Assembly: GCA_002422545.1 (NCBI GenBank)
Contig: DIWF01000008.1
Span: 8,792-72,791, forward strand
Origin: Firmicutes bacterium UBA6113
GTDB lineage: Bacteria; Bacillota; Clostridia; Tissierellales; Sedimentibacteraceae
DNA: 64,000 bases
Reading direction: 5' to 3'
Positions within the stretch are counted from its first letter, which is position 1, and each line of letters starts with the position of its first letter. Shown here in pieces: positions 33,081 through 42,496 of this stretch. The position numbers and the translations under genes are program-made. A model generated the notes under the pieces. That model had not been told where the DNA came from. It was given only the letters and a program-made list of their open reading frames with translations, and did not search any database.

Positions 33081-33822
33081 AAGCTTCACCTCTAGTGATA
33101 TCGTCAACAATAATTATGGTAATATTATCGGTTCCTCCATTATCATTGGCCATTTTTATCAGTTTCTGCACGCTTGAAGAAGTGCCGTACTCCATTAGGG
33201 TTTCAAGAATCTTTTCATCTGACAGATGAGTTGTCAAACCGTCGGTGCACAATAAAATCACATTATTTTCAAAAATTTCTATTTCAAATATGTCTGCCTG
33301 TACAGTTTCTTCGCTGCCTACAGCTCTTGTAATAACATTCCTTTTGGGATGATGTTTTGCTTCTCCCTTTGTTATTTTACCATCCTTTAAAAGTTCGTTC
33401 ACATAGGTGTGATCGTCTGTTATCTGAGTAATCTGGCTGTTTCTAATTACATATGCCCTGCTGTCCCCAACATTTCCTATGTATGCAATGTTCATTTCCA
33501 AATCTATAACAGCCATGGTAACAGTAGTGCCCATTCCGTTGCACTCATCCTTGACAAGAGCTTCTTTTCTAATCTTAGTATTTGCTTCTTCCACGCTTTT
33601 CATTATAAATGACGGCGGAAGAAAATTATCTTTTTCACAGTCCTGTTTGAAGCATTCTCTTATTGTGTCAATAGCTATTGAGCTTGCCACTTCCCCGGCC
33701 TTGTGTCCACCCATACCGTCAGCAACAGCATAAAGGTTATACCTCTGCGTTTCTTCAACTATTAAATTATCTTCATTGTTTTCCCGCTTTAATCCCTTGT
33801 TCGTTTCATAGTACACCTTCAT
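33070..33822 (-). CDS. stp: PP2C-type Ser/Thr protein phosphatase (Stp/PrpC)
   Basis: A 250-residue PP2C phosphatase that reverses PrkC phosphorylation. Metal-binding and signature motifs are ENNEDN (near 13), ADGMGGHKAGE (near 34), GNVGDSRAYV (near 115), LLCTDGLT (near 190) and NGGTDNITIIIV (near 230). GAGGTG before the ATG at 33822 sets the start. Its last codons overlap the prkC start, so kinase and phosphatase are made in a coupled way. It follows rlmN after 8 bp. Confidence 0.96.
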   Translation of the reverse strand: MKVYYETNKGLKRENNEDNLIVEETQRYNLYAVADGMGGHKAGEVASSIAIDTIRECFKQDCEKDNFLPPSFIMKSVEEANTKIRKEALVKDECNGMGTTVTMAVIDLEMNIAYIGNVGDSRAYVIRNSQITQITDDHTYVNELLKDGKITKGEAKHHPKRNVITRAVGSEETVQADIFEIEIFENNVILLCTDGLTTHLSDEKILETLMEYGTSSSVQKLIKMANDNGGTDNITIIIVDDITRGEAYDR

Positions 33823-33830
33823 AAGGCACC

Positions 33831-34859
33831 TCATATTTTTAAAAAATTATTTCTAAGCTGACCGCATGCAGCATTGATGTCGCTTCCAAGTTCTCTTCTA
33901 ACCGTGGCATTTATTCCGTTTTCTGTCAGCAATTTTTTAAATTTTTCTATATTAAGATTTTCAGAAGGCTTTATGTCGGCCTCCTTCACATAGTTGCATG
34001 GTATTAAATTAACATTTGCAAGCTTGTTCTTCAAAAGATGAGAAAGCATCATTGCATCTTCAGGAGAATCATTGAAGCCTTTTATCATTATATATTCAAA
34101 TGTAAGTCTTCTTCCTGTGGAATTAATGTAGTGGTCGCAGGCTTTCATAAGCTCGGGAAGTTTGTACTTTCTTGCTGTAGGAAGTATTTCCTCTCTTTTT
34201 TCCTGATAAGGAGCATGTAGGGATATGGCTAATGTGATTGGTATATCTTCATCTGCAAGCTTATAAATGTTTGGTACTATACCGCAGGTTGAAAGAGTAA
34301 TTTTTCTCATGGATATGTTTTGACCTCTCTCGTCATTTATAAGTTTTAAAAACCTTATTACATTGTCATAATTGTCCAGAGGTTCTCCGGAGCCCATTAT
34401 TACAACATTTGATATTTTTTCTTTTGTATCTTCCTGAATAAGATATATTTGTCTGAGCATTTCTGCTGCAGTAAGATTTCTTAAAAATCCGTTTTTTGTG
34501 GATGCACAAAAATGACAGCCCATTTTACATCCCACTTGGGATGAAATGCATGCAGTGTTGCCGAACTTGTATTTTAAGTACACGCTTTCGACCACATTGC
34601 CGTCTTCAAACATGATAACATATTTTTTTGTTTCATCAAGCTTGGACTCAAGCTTCAATTCTATTTTTGATTTTGTAAATTCATATTTTTTTGCAAGCTC
34701 TTCTTTTGTCTTCTTGCTTACATTTGACATTTTGTCGAAAGAGTCAACAGTCTTTTCATGTATCCAGTCAAAAATCTGTTTGGCTTTAAATTTCGGCTCT
34801 CCAAGTTCCAACATTGCCTTTTCCAGTTCTTCAAAGCTCAATTCATCTATTTTTATCAT
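33831..34859 (-). CDS. rlmN: 23S rRNA (adenine-2503-C2)/tRNA-methyltransferase RlmN
   Basis: A 342-residue radical-SAM methylase that adds methyl to C2 of A2503 in 23S rRNA and of A37 in some tRNAs. The radical-SAM cluster motif CKMGCHFC lies near 100-107, followed by ASTKNGFLRNLTAAEM. The reactive cysteine near the C-terminus (NAACGQL) and the GEPLDNYDNV motif are present. The ATG at 34859 is preceded by GAAGG and aligns with the usual RlmN N-terminus; the longer frame up to 34949 would overlap the rsmB end. It precedes stp-prkC, the conserved order. Confidence 0.95.
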   Translation of the reverse strand: MIKIDELSFEELEKAMLELGEPKFKAKQIFDWIHEKTVDSFDKMSNVSKKTKEELAKKYEFTKSKIELKLESKLDETKKYVIMFEDGNVVESVYLKYKFGNTACISSQVGCKMGCHFCASTKNGFLRNLTAAEMLRQIYLIQEDTKEKISNVVIMGSGEPLDNYDNVIRFLKLINDERGQNISMRKITLSTCGIVPNIYKLADEDIPITLAISLHAPYQEKREEILPTARKYKLPELMKACDHYINSTGRRLTFEYIMIKGFNDSPEDAMMLSHLLKNKLANVNLIPCNYVKEADIKPSENLNIEKFKKLLTENGINATVRRELGSDINAACGQLRNNFLKI

Positions 34860-34905
34860 ATGTTTACCTTCTTGTTTAATTACTAATACAGTTGCCAAAA
34901 TTATA

Positions 34906-36237
34906 TCATAACCTTTTAATTTTCGCAATAAAAAAGCCATCCATACCATGAACGTGGGGATAAATTTCTACGTATCCTTTCTTTGCATCGGGAAAGTCAT
35001 GGTTTATTCTGTCAGAAAAATCTTCAAGTGCAAAATCTTTGTTGTGTTTTAAAAATTCCATAACAATTTCGAGATTTTCTTCCTTGTTTGTTGTGCATGT
35101 AGAATAGACCATCATTCCACCTCTTTTCAGATATCTGGCAGCATTTTCAAGTATTTTCAACTGTATTTTAGAAATTTCTTTTATTTCATCTTCCGTCCTG
35201 TTGTACTTGATTTCAGGTTTTCGTCTTATTATTCCAAGCCCTGAGCACGGTACATCGGCAATTATGAAATCAGCCTTTTCAATCAGGGTCTCATCACTAA
35301 TTGTGGCATCATATGCTTCAGCTTTTATGTTGCTTATGCCAAGCCTTTCTCTTTCTTTTTCAATGAGTGAAAGTTTACCCGGATAAATGTCCCTGCTTAA
35401 GATTTTACCCGTGTTGTTCATGATTTCTGCCGCATTGAGAGACTTGCCTCCAGGAGCTGCGCACATGTCGATTAGCAGGCTATCCTTAGCCGGATTCAAA
35501 ATTTGTCCGGCCAGCATGGAGCTTTCACTTTGTATGGAAAAAAGACCTTTTTTGTATTCTTCGGTCTTGTCGGTTTCAATTGGATTTAAAATTTTAATAC
35601 CTTTTTCAGCATATTTGCATTTTTCTGCAATTATTCCTTTTTCGTTGAAAATTTTCAAGAGATCATCTCTCGTGATTTTCATGTTGTTAACTCGTATTTC
35701 AAGTGGAGCTTCAGCATTGTTTAGGGACAATACTTCTTCAATTTTGTCCTTTCCGAACTGTAACTGCCACCTTTTTACAAGTTCTTTCGGGTATGAATAT
35801 TTCACGCTTAAATATTCTTCCCGCGGAAGATCTTCCATTTTTTCAATAAGTTCTTTTTTTTGTCTTAATATGTTTCTTAAAACACCATTGACAAACTTTG
35901 ATGCCCTTATGTTTCCCTTGTCCTTTATGTACTGCACTGATTCGCTCACAACCATGTTTTCATAAGAGTTGTCGAGGAAAAACATCTGATATACTGCAAG
36001 GCGAAGCACAACAAGAACATCAGTCTCCATTTTTTTTGTCTTAGTGTTCGACATTTGATTTATTATCCAGTCGATAAACAACAGATGTTCTACAACACCC
36101 AGCACAGATTTTCTGTAAAGAGCCTGATGCCTTATGTCTATATTTCTTATGTCATTGTTTATTACAATGTTCGAATAGGATTTATCCTTGAATATTTTTT
36201 TTAATGTTTCTACAACCTTTATTCTGTAACTGTCCAT
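34906..36237 (-). CDS. rsmB: 16S rRNA (cytosine-967-C5)-methyltransferase
   Basis: A 443-residue m5C methyltransferase with an N-terminal NusB-like RNA-binding domain (about 1-130) and a SAM-binding domain. Motif I reads DMCAAPGGKSLNAAEIM near 255, the catalytic cysteines are in ADVPCSGLG (near 325) and YSTCTTNKEEN (near 380). The fmt-rsmB-rlmN order is standard. GAGGTAC precedes the ATG at 36237. Confidence 0.95.
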   Translation of the reverse strand: MDSYRIKVVETLKKIFKDKSYSNIVINNDIRNIDIRHQALYRKSVLGVVEHLLFIDWIINQMSNTKTKKMETDVLVVLRLAVYQMFFLDNSYENMVVSESVQYIKDKGNIRASKFVNGVLRNILRQKKELIEKMEDLPREEYLSVKYSYPKELVKRWQLQFGKDKIEEVLSLNNAEAPLEIRVNNMKITRDDLLKIFNEKGIIAEKCKYAEKGIKILNPIETDKTEEYKKGLFSIQSESSMLAGQILNPAKDSLLIDMCAAPGGKSLNAAEIMNNTGKILSRDIYPGKLSLIEKERERLGISNIKAEAYDATISDETLIEKADFIIADVPCSGLGIIRRKPEIKYNRTEDEIKEISKIQLKILENAARYLKRGGMMVYSTCTTNKEENLEIVMEFLKHNKDFALEDFSDRINHDFPDAKKGYVEIYPHVHGMDGFFIAKIKRL

Positions 36238-36271
36238 TGTACCTCATTAGCTTTATTTTATTGTCTTAAGC

Positions 36272-37201
36272 TTATTTGAGCATCACTTTTTCAGGAAAAT
36301 TGTTTCCCCTTAAGTATGCTTCAACTTCCACCTTATTTTTACCTGGCATCTGCATTTCCTTTATTATAAGTGTTCCTGTTTTGCATGATACATATATACC
36401 ATCCTTTTGAATCTTTGTTACGTATCCGGGCTCATGGTGAGTTTCTTCATCATTGAAATCGGAGTTGTACACTTTCACAGTCTTGCCATCAAGACTGAAA
36501 AATGCAGTTGGCCAAGGAGAAAGTCCCCTGATTAAATTATGTATGTTTTCTGCACTGTCATGCCAATTGATTCTTTGTGTTTCTTTATCAAGCATTGGAG
36601 CGTATGTTGAAAGCACTTCATCCTGCTTTGTTCTTACTATTGAATTGTCTTCTATTTTTTCCAAAGTTTTTATAAGAAGATCTGCACCCTTTTCCATGAG
36701 AGTATCGTGAAGCTGTCCGACATTCATATATCTGTCAACTTCAATTTCATCCTTAAGGAGCATGTCGCCTGTGTCAAGTCCCACATCCATCATCATTGTT
36801 GTGACACCTGCATGTTTGTCGCCGTTTATCAGTGCCCAGTTTAACGGAGCCGCTCCTCTTAATTTAGGGAGAATTGATGCATGAATGTTGATGCACCCAT
36901 ATTGCGGCATATCAAGAATTTCCTTGCTTAATAACTGTCCGTAGGCAACAACAACAATGACGTCAGCACCACATGATTTTAAAATCTCTATGTTTTCTTG
37001 TTTTTTTATTTTATCAGGCTGAAAAACATTTAAACCTAACTCTTCTGCTTTTTCCTTTACAGCTGATTTTTTTATTTTTTTTCCTCGTCCCGACGGTTTG
37101 TCTGGCTGAGTCACAACAAGTTTTATGTCATGACCTTTTTCATAAAGCTTCGTGAGTGTAGGTACTGCAAAATCAGGAGTTCCCATAAAAATAACATTCA
37201 T
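36272..37201 (-). CDS. fmt: Methionyl-tRNA formyltransferase
   Basis: A 309-residue enzyme that formylates initiator Met-tRNA using 10-formyltetrahydrofolate. The N-terminal NVIFMGTPDFAVPTL, the catalytic INIHASILPKLRGAAPLNWALINGD-type loop (HASILPKLRGAAP near 107-119) and the DTGDMLL aspartate are all present. The C-terminal OB-like domain covers about 205-300. It follows def by 8 bp in the def-fmt-rsmB order, so formylation and deformylation genes are co-expressed. Confidence 0.96.
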   Translation of the reverse strand: MNVIFMGTPDFAVPTLTKLYEKGHDIKLVVTQPDKPSGRGKKIKKSAVKEKAEELGLNVFQPDKIKKQENIEILKSCGADVIVVVAYGQLLSKEILDMPQYGCINIHASILPKLRGAAPLNWALINGDKHAGVTTMMMDVGLDTGDMLLKDEIEVDRYMNVGQLHDTLMEKGADLLIKTLEKIEDNSIVRTKQDEVLSTYAPMLDKETQRINWHDSAENIHNLIRGLSPWPTAFFSLDGKTVKVYNSDFNDEETHHEPGYVTKIQKDGIYVSCKTGTLIIKEMQMPGKNKVEVEAYLRGNNFPEKVMLK

Positions 37202-37209
37202 ATTATCAC

Positions 37210-37653
37210 CTATTTTTCTGTTCTGTCAATGAAAAGCACGCCGTCAAGGTGATCAATTTCATGGCATATGGCTCTTGCCAGCAGCCCTTCAGCTTCAACT
37301 GTTACTTCATTACCGCCCTCATCTGTGTAGACAGCAGTAACATTCATAGGTCTTTTGACCATTCCCTTTGTTTCAGGAACGCTAAGGCAACCTTCCTGAT
37401 CAGTTTGTTCTCCTGATGATTTTATGATCTTGGGATTTATCATTCTGTATATGTTACCGTCATCAACGTCGATTGTCACCACTCTTTTCAAAATTCCAAC
37501 CTGCGGTGCTGCAAGTCCTACTCCGTCATTTTCATACATTGTATCAAGCATGTCGTCAAGAAGCATCTTTATTTTATTGTCGATGACACTTACTTCTCTG
37601 CTTCTTTTTCTTAATATTTCGTCTCCATTAAATCTTAAATTTCTTAAAGCCAT
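37210..37653 (-). CDS. def: Peptide deformylase
   Basis: A 147-residue metallo-deformylase that removes the N-formyl group from new proteins. The three signature motifs are GVGLAAPQVG (about 43-52), EGCLSVPE (about 86-93, with the metal cysteine) and HEIDHLDG (about 130-137, with two metal histidines and the catalytic glutamate). The short length is that of the clostridial type. It lies between priA and fmt. Confidence 0.96.
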   Translation of the reverse strand: MALRNLRFNGDEILRKRSREVSVIDNKIKMLLDDMLDTMYENDGVGLAAPQVGILKRVVTIDVDDGNIYRMINPKIIKSSGEQTDQEGCLSVPETKGMVKRPMNVTAVYTDEGGNEVTVEAEGLLARAICHEIDHLDGVLFIDRTEK

Positions 37654-37661
37654 ATTTCCTC

Positions 37662-40082
37662 CTATACTGTATCAGTGTTAATATTGAAGCTTATTTTAAT
37701 ATTTTCAATATCTTTGTCCAAGTACACGGCGCGCACCATGTCCTTTACATCCTGCAGACTTCGGTTTGAAACCTTCAGGAACAAGTTTATCCTGTACTCG
37801 TCATTTACTTTGTAAATGGAATGGGGTATTGGTCTGTACAACAATACGCTTCTTTCCTTAACCATGTCTTTAACTTTTATTTGAAGCTCATTATATTTTT
37901 CATTGGCAGTATTAATTGCAAGTTTTTCGTTTTTTGAAATTACACATATATTTATTATATTTATAAACGGCGGAAAAGCAAATTCTTTTCTTAATTTTAG
38001 TTCTTCCTTCATAAACATTTCAAAATCGCTGTTTCTTGCAGCATTGATTATGTAATTTTCCGGCTCGTATGTCTGAATGAACACTTTCCCCTTTTTGTTT
38101 CCTCTGCCGGCCCTGCCGCTCACCTGAGTAATAAGCTGAAATGTTTTTTCGCTTGAATTGTAAAAGGGAAGATTTAAAAGAGCATCTGCTGACAAAACTC
38201 CAACAGTTGTAACTTCGGGAAAATCAAATCCTTTTGCAAGCATCTGAGTTCCAATTAGTATATCTATTTTCCTGTCTTTGAAATCATTGTATATGTTTTC
38301 GTAGCTAAACTTTCCAGACATGGAATCCACGTCCATCCTGGCTGTATTGGCTTTTGGAAACAGCTTTTTCACAAGGTTTTCAACCTGCTGTGTTCCAGCG
38401 CTGAACTGCTCTATTTTATCGCTGCCGCACTTAGGGCACGTATATGTCATTTTTCTCGTTCTTCCGCAGTAATGGCACTTAAGCACGTTTCCTTTGATGT
38501 GGTATGTCATGGAAACATCACAGTGTTCACATCTTACCACGTACCCGCATTTTTTACAGGATACAAATCCTGAATATCCTCTTTTGTTAAGAAATAAAAT
38601 TACCTGTTCCTTTTTCCCCAGTGACAACCTTATGTTTTCATAAAGTTTTTCGCTTATTATTGTGTTGTTTCCCTTGTCAAGCTCTTTTGACATGTCAATT
38701 ATTTCAACATCAGGCATCTCTCTGTTCTTTGCTCTTTGATTGAGTTCAAGGAGCTCAACTTGATTTTTTAATACCATTGAGTATGTGCTTAAAGAAGGAG
38801 TGGCTGAACCAAGGACTACCCTTGCATTTAAAATAACAGACATCCTTATGGCAACTTCTATTGTATCATACTTTGGGGATGTGCTTGACACATAGCTGTC
38901 TTCATGTTCTTCATCTATGATTATTGCTCCTAAGTCCTTAACCGGAGCAAATATTGCAGACCTTGCACCTATTATAACATCAACTTCCTTGTTGTATACC
39001 TTGTTCCACTGAATAAATTTTTCTTTTTTTGAAAGTCTGCTGTGAAAAACCGCAATCTTATTGCCGAATCTTTTTTTAAAACGTTCGATTGTCTGGACTG
39101 TCAGTGAAATTTCAGGTACGAGCACAATGGATTGTTTGTTCTGTTTCCGGTAGTGCTCTATGACATTCATGTACACTTCGGTTTTTCCGCTTCCAGTTAC
39201 ACCATGGAGGAGAAAAACCTTATTATTGGAATTTAATATGTCTTCGCAGGCATATTTCTGCTCTTCGTTAAGCATGAGAGCTTCTTCCTTCTGGATTTCT
39301 TCTTCCTTTTCGTACAAAACAAGCTCCTGTACCAAAATTTCTTTTTTTAGAAGATTGTTTATTACTGCTGAAGATACATCAAGGTCGCGGATTATTTTTT
39401 TTATGTTGACTTTTTTTTCAAGCTTTAAGTAATTGATTATTTTAACCTGGCTGGGTGTTTTGTTTATGTCATATTCATCTATGGGCTTATCTTCCTTGAT
39501 ACTTACCAGCTTTTCATAGGATTTTTTACCGCTTACCTGTTCATTGCTTGACATTTCTAATATGTTTTTTTCCTTCATGCTGTCAAGTAGTGTATAAATG
39601 TCGTTTCCTGTATAAATCTTTTTCAGTTTTTCAAGTTCAATTGATTCATTTTTGATTATTTCAAGCAGAGATTTTTCTTTTTCGTTCAATGATATTTCAG
39701 CAAACAATTCTTCTTTTGCACTGATTAAAATACTATGCTCGTACTTCATCATGGAAGGTATCATGAGTTTTACAGCATCAGAATATTTGCACACATATCT
39801 TTCCCTGATCCAGAAAGCAAGCTTTATCATTTCTAAAGACACCACCGGTATATCATCTATCACATCAATTATAGGCTTTATTTTGTTGTTCGGAATATCC
39901 CATGATGAAGACACTGAAACTATAAGACCATCAATTATATGCCTGTTTCTTCCGAAGTTTACCGTAACTCTTTTTCCTGCCTTGGCTTTTTCTTCAAATT
40001 CTGCAGGAACACCGTAGGTGTATAGCTGGTCCGTACTTTTTGAATTGTTGTTTAAAATAAGCTGCACACAAATATTATACAT
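37662..40082 (-). CDS. priA: Primosomal replication restart helicase PriA
   Basis: An 806-residue helicase that reloads the replisome at stalled or recombined forks. It has the N-terminal 3'-DNA-binding domain (about 1-105), Walker A GVTGSGKTEVYM near 295, DEEH in IIDEEHEDSYVS near 390, and a zinc-binding insertion with paired cysteines (CKKCGY, CEHC, CHYCGR, CPKCGS) at about 515-560. Motif VI is in QVSGRAGRGNKKG. The start at 40082 has GGGGG upstream. The usual coaBC gene between rpoZ and priA is absent. Confidence 0.96.
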   Translation of the reverse strand: MYNICVQLILNNNSKSTDQLYTYGVPAEFEEKAKAGKRVTVNFGRNRHIIDGLIVSVSSSWDIPNNKIKPIIDVIDDIPVVSLEMIKLAFWIRERYVCKYSDAVKLMIPSMMKYEHSILISAKEELFAEISLNEKEKSLLEIIKNESIELEKLKKIYTGNDIYTLLDSMKEKNILEMSSNEQVSGKKSYEKLVSIKEDKPIDEYDINKTPSQVKIINYLKLEKKVNIKKIIRDLDVSSAVINNLLKKEILVQELVLYEKEEEIQKEEALMLNEEQKYACEDILNSNNKVFLLHGVTGSGKTEVYMNVIEHYRKQNKQSIVLVPEISLTVQTIERFKKRFGNKIAVFHSRLSKKEKFIQWNKVYNKEVDVIIGARSAIFAPVKDLGAIIIDEEHEDSYVSSTSPKYDTIEVAIRMSVILNARVVLGSATPSLSTYSMVLKNQVELLELNQRAKNREMPDVEIIDMSKELDKGNNTIISEKLYENIRLSLGKKEQVILFLNKRGYSGFVSCKKCGYVVRCEHCDVSMTYHIKGNVLKCHYCGRTRKMTYTCPKCGSDKIEQFSAGTQQVENLVKKLFPKANTARMDVDSMSGKFSYENIYNDFKDRKIDILIGTQMLAKGFDFPEVTTVGVLSADALLNLPFYNSSEKTFQLITQVSGRAGRGNKKGKVFIQTYEPENYIINAARNSDFEMFMKEELKLRKEFAFPPFINIINICVISKNEKLAINTANEKYNELQIKVKDMVKERSVLLYRPIPHSIYKVNDEYRINLFLKVSNRSLQDVKDMVRAVYLDKDIENIKISFNINTDTV

Positions 40083-40134
40083 GTTACCCCCGATATCCAA
40101 CATACAGAAAAAAATCAGTCAATCGACTGATTAT

Positions 40135-40434
40135 TTATTGTTCATGTTCCTCTTGTATATCTAATCCTTCATTTGTATCCAAAGATTCTGAATTTTCTAA
40201 GTCTAAAGCTTCTTTTTCTTCCTGTTCTTTTTTGAACTGGTCATAATTGTAAATAGCATCAAATTGATGGTCGTAGAATTCTTCTATGGCAATTCCAACC
40301 GGTTTATTTGTAGGAGTTTTAATGAGAATGTCAGAACCGTCAATTATTTGTCTTGCTCTTTTTGAAATAATTGTTACAAGTGAATAGCTGCTGTCAACCA
40401 TATCATTTAGTTTATCTATTGAAATTTTTTTCAT
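40135..40434 (-). CDS. rpoZ: DNA-directed RNA polymerase subunit omega
   Basis: A 99-residue omega subunit, which helps assemble and stabilise the RNA polymerase core by clamping beta-prime. The conserved helix RARQIIDGSDILIKTPTNKPVGIAI-type region (about 26-50) is present. The C-terminal third (from about 70) is acidic and probably disordered, longer than in many relatives. It begins one base after gmk ends, the standard gmk-rpoZ pairing. Confidence 0.93.
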   Translation of the reverse strand: MKKISIDKLNDMVDSSYSLVTIISKRARQIIDGSDILIKTPTNKPVGIAIEEFYDHQFDAIYNYDQFKKEQEEKEALDLENSESLDTNEGLDIQEEHEQ

Positions 40435-40435
40435 A

Positions 40436-41041
40436 TTATACCTCTCTGATTTTGTTTATTACTGCTTTCTTTCTTATAGCGCGGTTTTTTTCCGCAAATA
40501 TTATGTGCTTTATTTTTTCAACTGCAGTCTCAACCTCATCGTTTACCACCACATAGTCATATTCAAAAGCATAGTTAAGCTCATCGTAAGCGCACTGCAT
40601 TCTTTTCATTATAACTTCCTTAGAATCAGTTCCTCTGTTTTCTATCCTCTTATTGAGTTCTGAAAGCGAAGGAGGCAGGATGAAAATGAAAACACCCTTT
40701 GGATAGTTTTTCTTGACCTGCAATGCTCCTTGAATATCTATTTCAAGAATTATATCATTTCCTTCATCAAGCTGTTTGAACACTTCACTCTTGGGAGTTC
40801 CGTAATAATTCCCGTACACTTTAGCATATTCGAGAAATTCATCATTATTTATTCTTTTTATAAAATCTTCTTCATTTATAAAAAAATAGCTTGTTCCTTC
40901 TTCTTCACCTTCTCTTGGTTTTCTTGTAGTAGCCGACACCGAGACTTTTAAATCCTTGAATTCTTCCTTAAGCCTTGAGCATATTGTACCCTTGCCTGCG
41001 CCTGAAGGTCCTGATATCACCACTAATAATCCGTCGTCCAT
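40436..41041 (-). CDS. gmk: Guanylate kinase
   Basis: A 201-residue P-loop kinase phosphorylating GMP to GDP. Walker A is SGPSGAGKGTI (about 10-20), and the GMP-binding segment is TTRKPREGEEEGTSYFF (about 38-54). The lid region GTDSKEVIMKRM is normal. It sits in the yicC-remA-gmk-rpoZ order that is conserved across Bacillota and starts behind AGAGGTG. Confidence 0.96.
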   Translation of the reverse strand: MDDGLLVVISGPSGAGKGTICSRLKEEFKDLKVSVSATTRKPREGEEEGTSYFFINEEDFIKRINNDEFLEYAKVYGNYYGTPKSEVFKQLDEGNDIILEIDIQGALQVKKNYPKGVFIFILPPSLSELNKRIENRGTDSKEVIMKRMQCAYDELNYAFEYDYVVVNDEVETAVEKIKHIIFAEKNRAIRKKAVINKIREV

Positions 41042-41054
41042 TACGCACCTCTAG

Positions 41055-41312
41055 TTACTTTATATTGTGGTTGTTGTTATCAAACCTCTGAGCCATTGTG
41101 TCAGGCTGAATAGCTGACAAAATAACATATTCGCAGTCTGTTATTATTACTGCTCTTGTTTTTCTTCCATATGTTGCATCAATTAATTTTCCTTTTTCCC
41201 TTGTTTCCTGTATAACACGCTTTATAGGTGCTGACTCGGGACTGACAATTGCAATAATTCTATTTGACAATGCTATATTACCAAATCCTATGTTAATAGT
41301 ATTATTTGACAT
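41055..41312 (-). CDS. remA: RemA family DNA-binding regulator (DUF370)
   Basis: An 85-residue DUF370 protein. Bacillus RemA forms rings that bind DNA and activates matrix and osmoprotection genes. The INIGFGNIALSNRIIAIVSPESAPIKR segment with the arginine-containing loop (ETREKGKLIDATYGRKTRAV) is well conserved and near the full family length. It lies between yicC and gmk, as in nearly all Bacillota, so this looks like the widespread housekeeping copy; its targets in this organism cannot be predicted here. Confidence 0.93.
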   Translation of the reverse strand: MSNNTINIGFGNIALSNRIIAIVSPESAPIKRVIQETREKGKLIDATYGRKTRAVIITDCEYVILSAIQPDTMAQRFDNNNHNIK

Positions 41313-41322
41313 ATTAAATCTC

Positions 41323-42210
41323 CTATTCTATGTTTTGTATTTGTTCTCTGACTTTTTCCAGAAGGTTTTTTATCTCAATAACCATTTGAATTATATCCAG
41401 GTTCCCAATCTTAGAACCTATGGTGTTTATTTCTCTGTTTGCTTCCTGAATAATAAAATCAAGTTTTCTTCCTATGGACCCGCCTGTTCTTAGAGCAGAG
41501 TCAAGCTGAGACATGTGAGACCTGAATCTTACTATTTCTTCGTTTATATCGCTTTTATCCGCATATATGACTATTTCGTTGTATAATCTGTTTTCATCAA
41601 TTTCATAGGTGCTTCCCAGAAGTTCCTTGATCCTTGCTTCAAACTTCGTTTTGTAGTCCTGTACAATTGTCACTGAATTCTTGGCGATTTCATCCATGAG
41701 TTCTAGAATCTTAACCATGCTTGACCTAATATCGCTCTCAAGCTGTTCACCTTCAGCAAGCCTCATTGCAACAAGATTCTTAACAGCATTGTTCATAGCA
41801 GCTTCAACACATATACGAAGCTCTTCTTCGTCCTGAGTGTCTTCCTTAGCTACGAGCACATCCTGGAATTTTATTATTGTATCAAGGGATGCGCTGCTTG
41901 TTATATTCAGTTCATTTCTGATTTCATCAATGGCGTCTTTATACTGTTTTGCCAGGCACATATTCGGAACTATGACAGTATCTGATTCACTTATGTAGTC
42001 AATATTGATATATACGTCTATTCTACCCCTTTGCACTCCGTTTTTCAAGATTTTTCTAATATTATCTTCAAAAAAGCGCAAATGTCTTGGTGTTTTAATA
42101 TTTATGTCGCAATATCTGTTATTGATTGTCTTTATTTCTGCAGTGATGCTTCTTTTGCCGTCATTGTGTTCGCCTTTACCGTAACCGGTCATACTTATTA
42201 TATTAGCCAT
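41323..42210 (-). CDS. yicC: YicC family endoribonuclease-like protein
   Basis: A 295-residue YicC/YloC protein, opening with the signature ISMTGYGKG and closing with the DUF1732 domain (GRKLDFIIQEANREINTIGSK, about 250-270). Family members have been shown to be endoribonucleases acting on small RNAs, though their physiological substrates in Bacillota are not settled. The ATG at 42210 has TGGAGA before it, in preference to the one 12 bp upstream. It is first in the long block that ends with asnS and has a good promoter. Confidence 0.92.
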   Translation of the reverse strand: MANIISMTGYGKGEHNDGKRSITAEIKTINNRYCDINIKTPRHLRFFEDNIRKILKNGVQRGRIDVYINIDYISESDTVIVPNMCLAKQYKDAIDEIRNELNITSSASLDTIIKFQDVLVAKEDTQDEEELRICVEAAMNNAVKNLVAMRLAEGEQLESDIRSSMVKILELMDEIAKNSVTIVQDYKTKFEARIKELLGSTYEIDENRLYNEIVIYADKSDINEEIVRFRSHMSQLDSALRTGGSIGRKLDFIIQEANREINTIGSKIGNLDIIQMVIEIKNLLEKVREQIQNIE

Positions 42211-42287
42211 TTTAATCTCCAATACTTTTATTATAAGTGCATTTATTTCATTATAAAAGCCGCATAGCGACTTTCTTATTTATTCCT

Positions 42288-42315
42288 ATTATAACATCAA
42301 AATGCAAATAGTAAA
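42288..42315 (-). promoter_or_regulatory. Sigma-A promoter for the yicC-to-asnS block
   Basis: Minus strand TTTACT (42315-42310), 16-bp spacer ending TGT, consensus TATAAT (42293-42288). The leader (to 42211) contains a hairpin pairing AAAGTCGC with GCGGCTTT at 42256-42274, of unknown role. Confidence 0.65.
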
Positions 42316-42334
42316 CAAAAAATAAATAATTTCC

Positions 42335-42363
42335 ATGACATAATAAGCTTTTTGCTGTACAAT
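42335..42363 (+). promoter_or_regulatory. Sigma-A promoter for rqcH
   Basis: ATGACA (42335-42340), 17-bp spacer, TACAAT (42358-42363): five of six matches in each hexamer. It is divergent from the yicC promoter with 19 bp between the two -35 regions. The resulting rqcH leader runs through repeat copy 3. Confidence 0.65.
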
Positions 42364-42368
42364 ACTAT

Positions 42369-42477
42369 TATTAATTAAGAATTAACAATGAATAATTAAT
42401 AATTTTGTAATTTAAGCTTTGCTTAAATTTTCATTTAATTCTTAATTCTTAATTCTTAACTCTTAATTATTAATCAC
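42369..42477. repeat. Intergenic palindromic element, family R copy 3
   Basis: AT-rich arms of TTAATTAAGAATTAA and TTAATTCTTAATTCTTAA units flank a central hairpin AATTTAAGC-TTT-GCTTAAATT (42409-42429). It occupies the leader of rqcH, between its promoter and ribosome site. Confidence 0.7.
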
Positions 42478-42496
42478 TAATTGATTGGAGGGCAAT

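Noticed and set aside
34860..34949. 30-codon N-terminal extension of RlmN
   Set aside because: It has no ribosome site, overlaps the rsmB end and does not resemble RlmN; the ATG at 34859 does.
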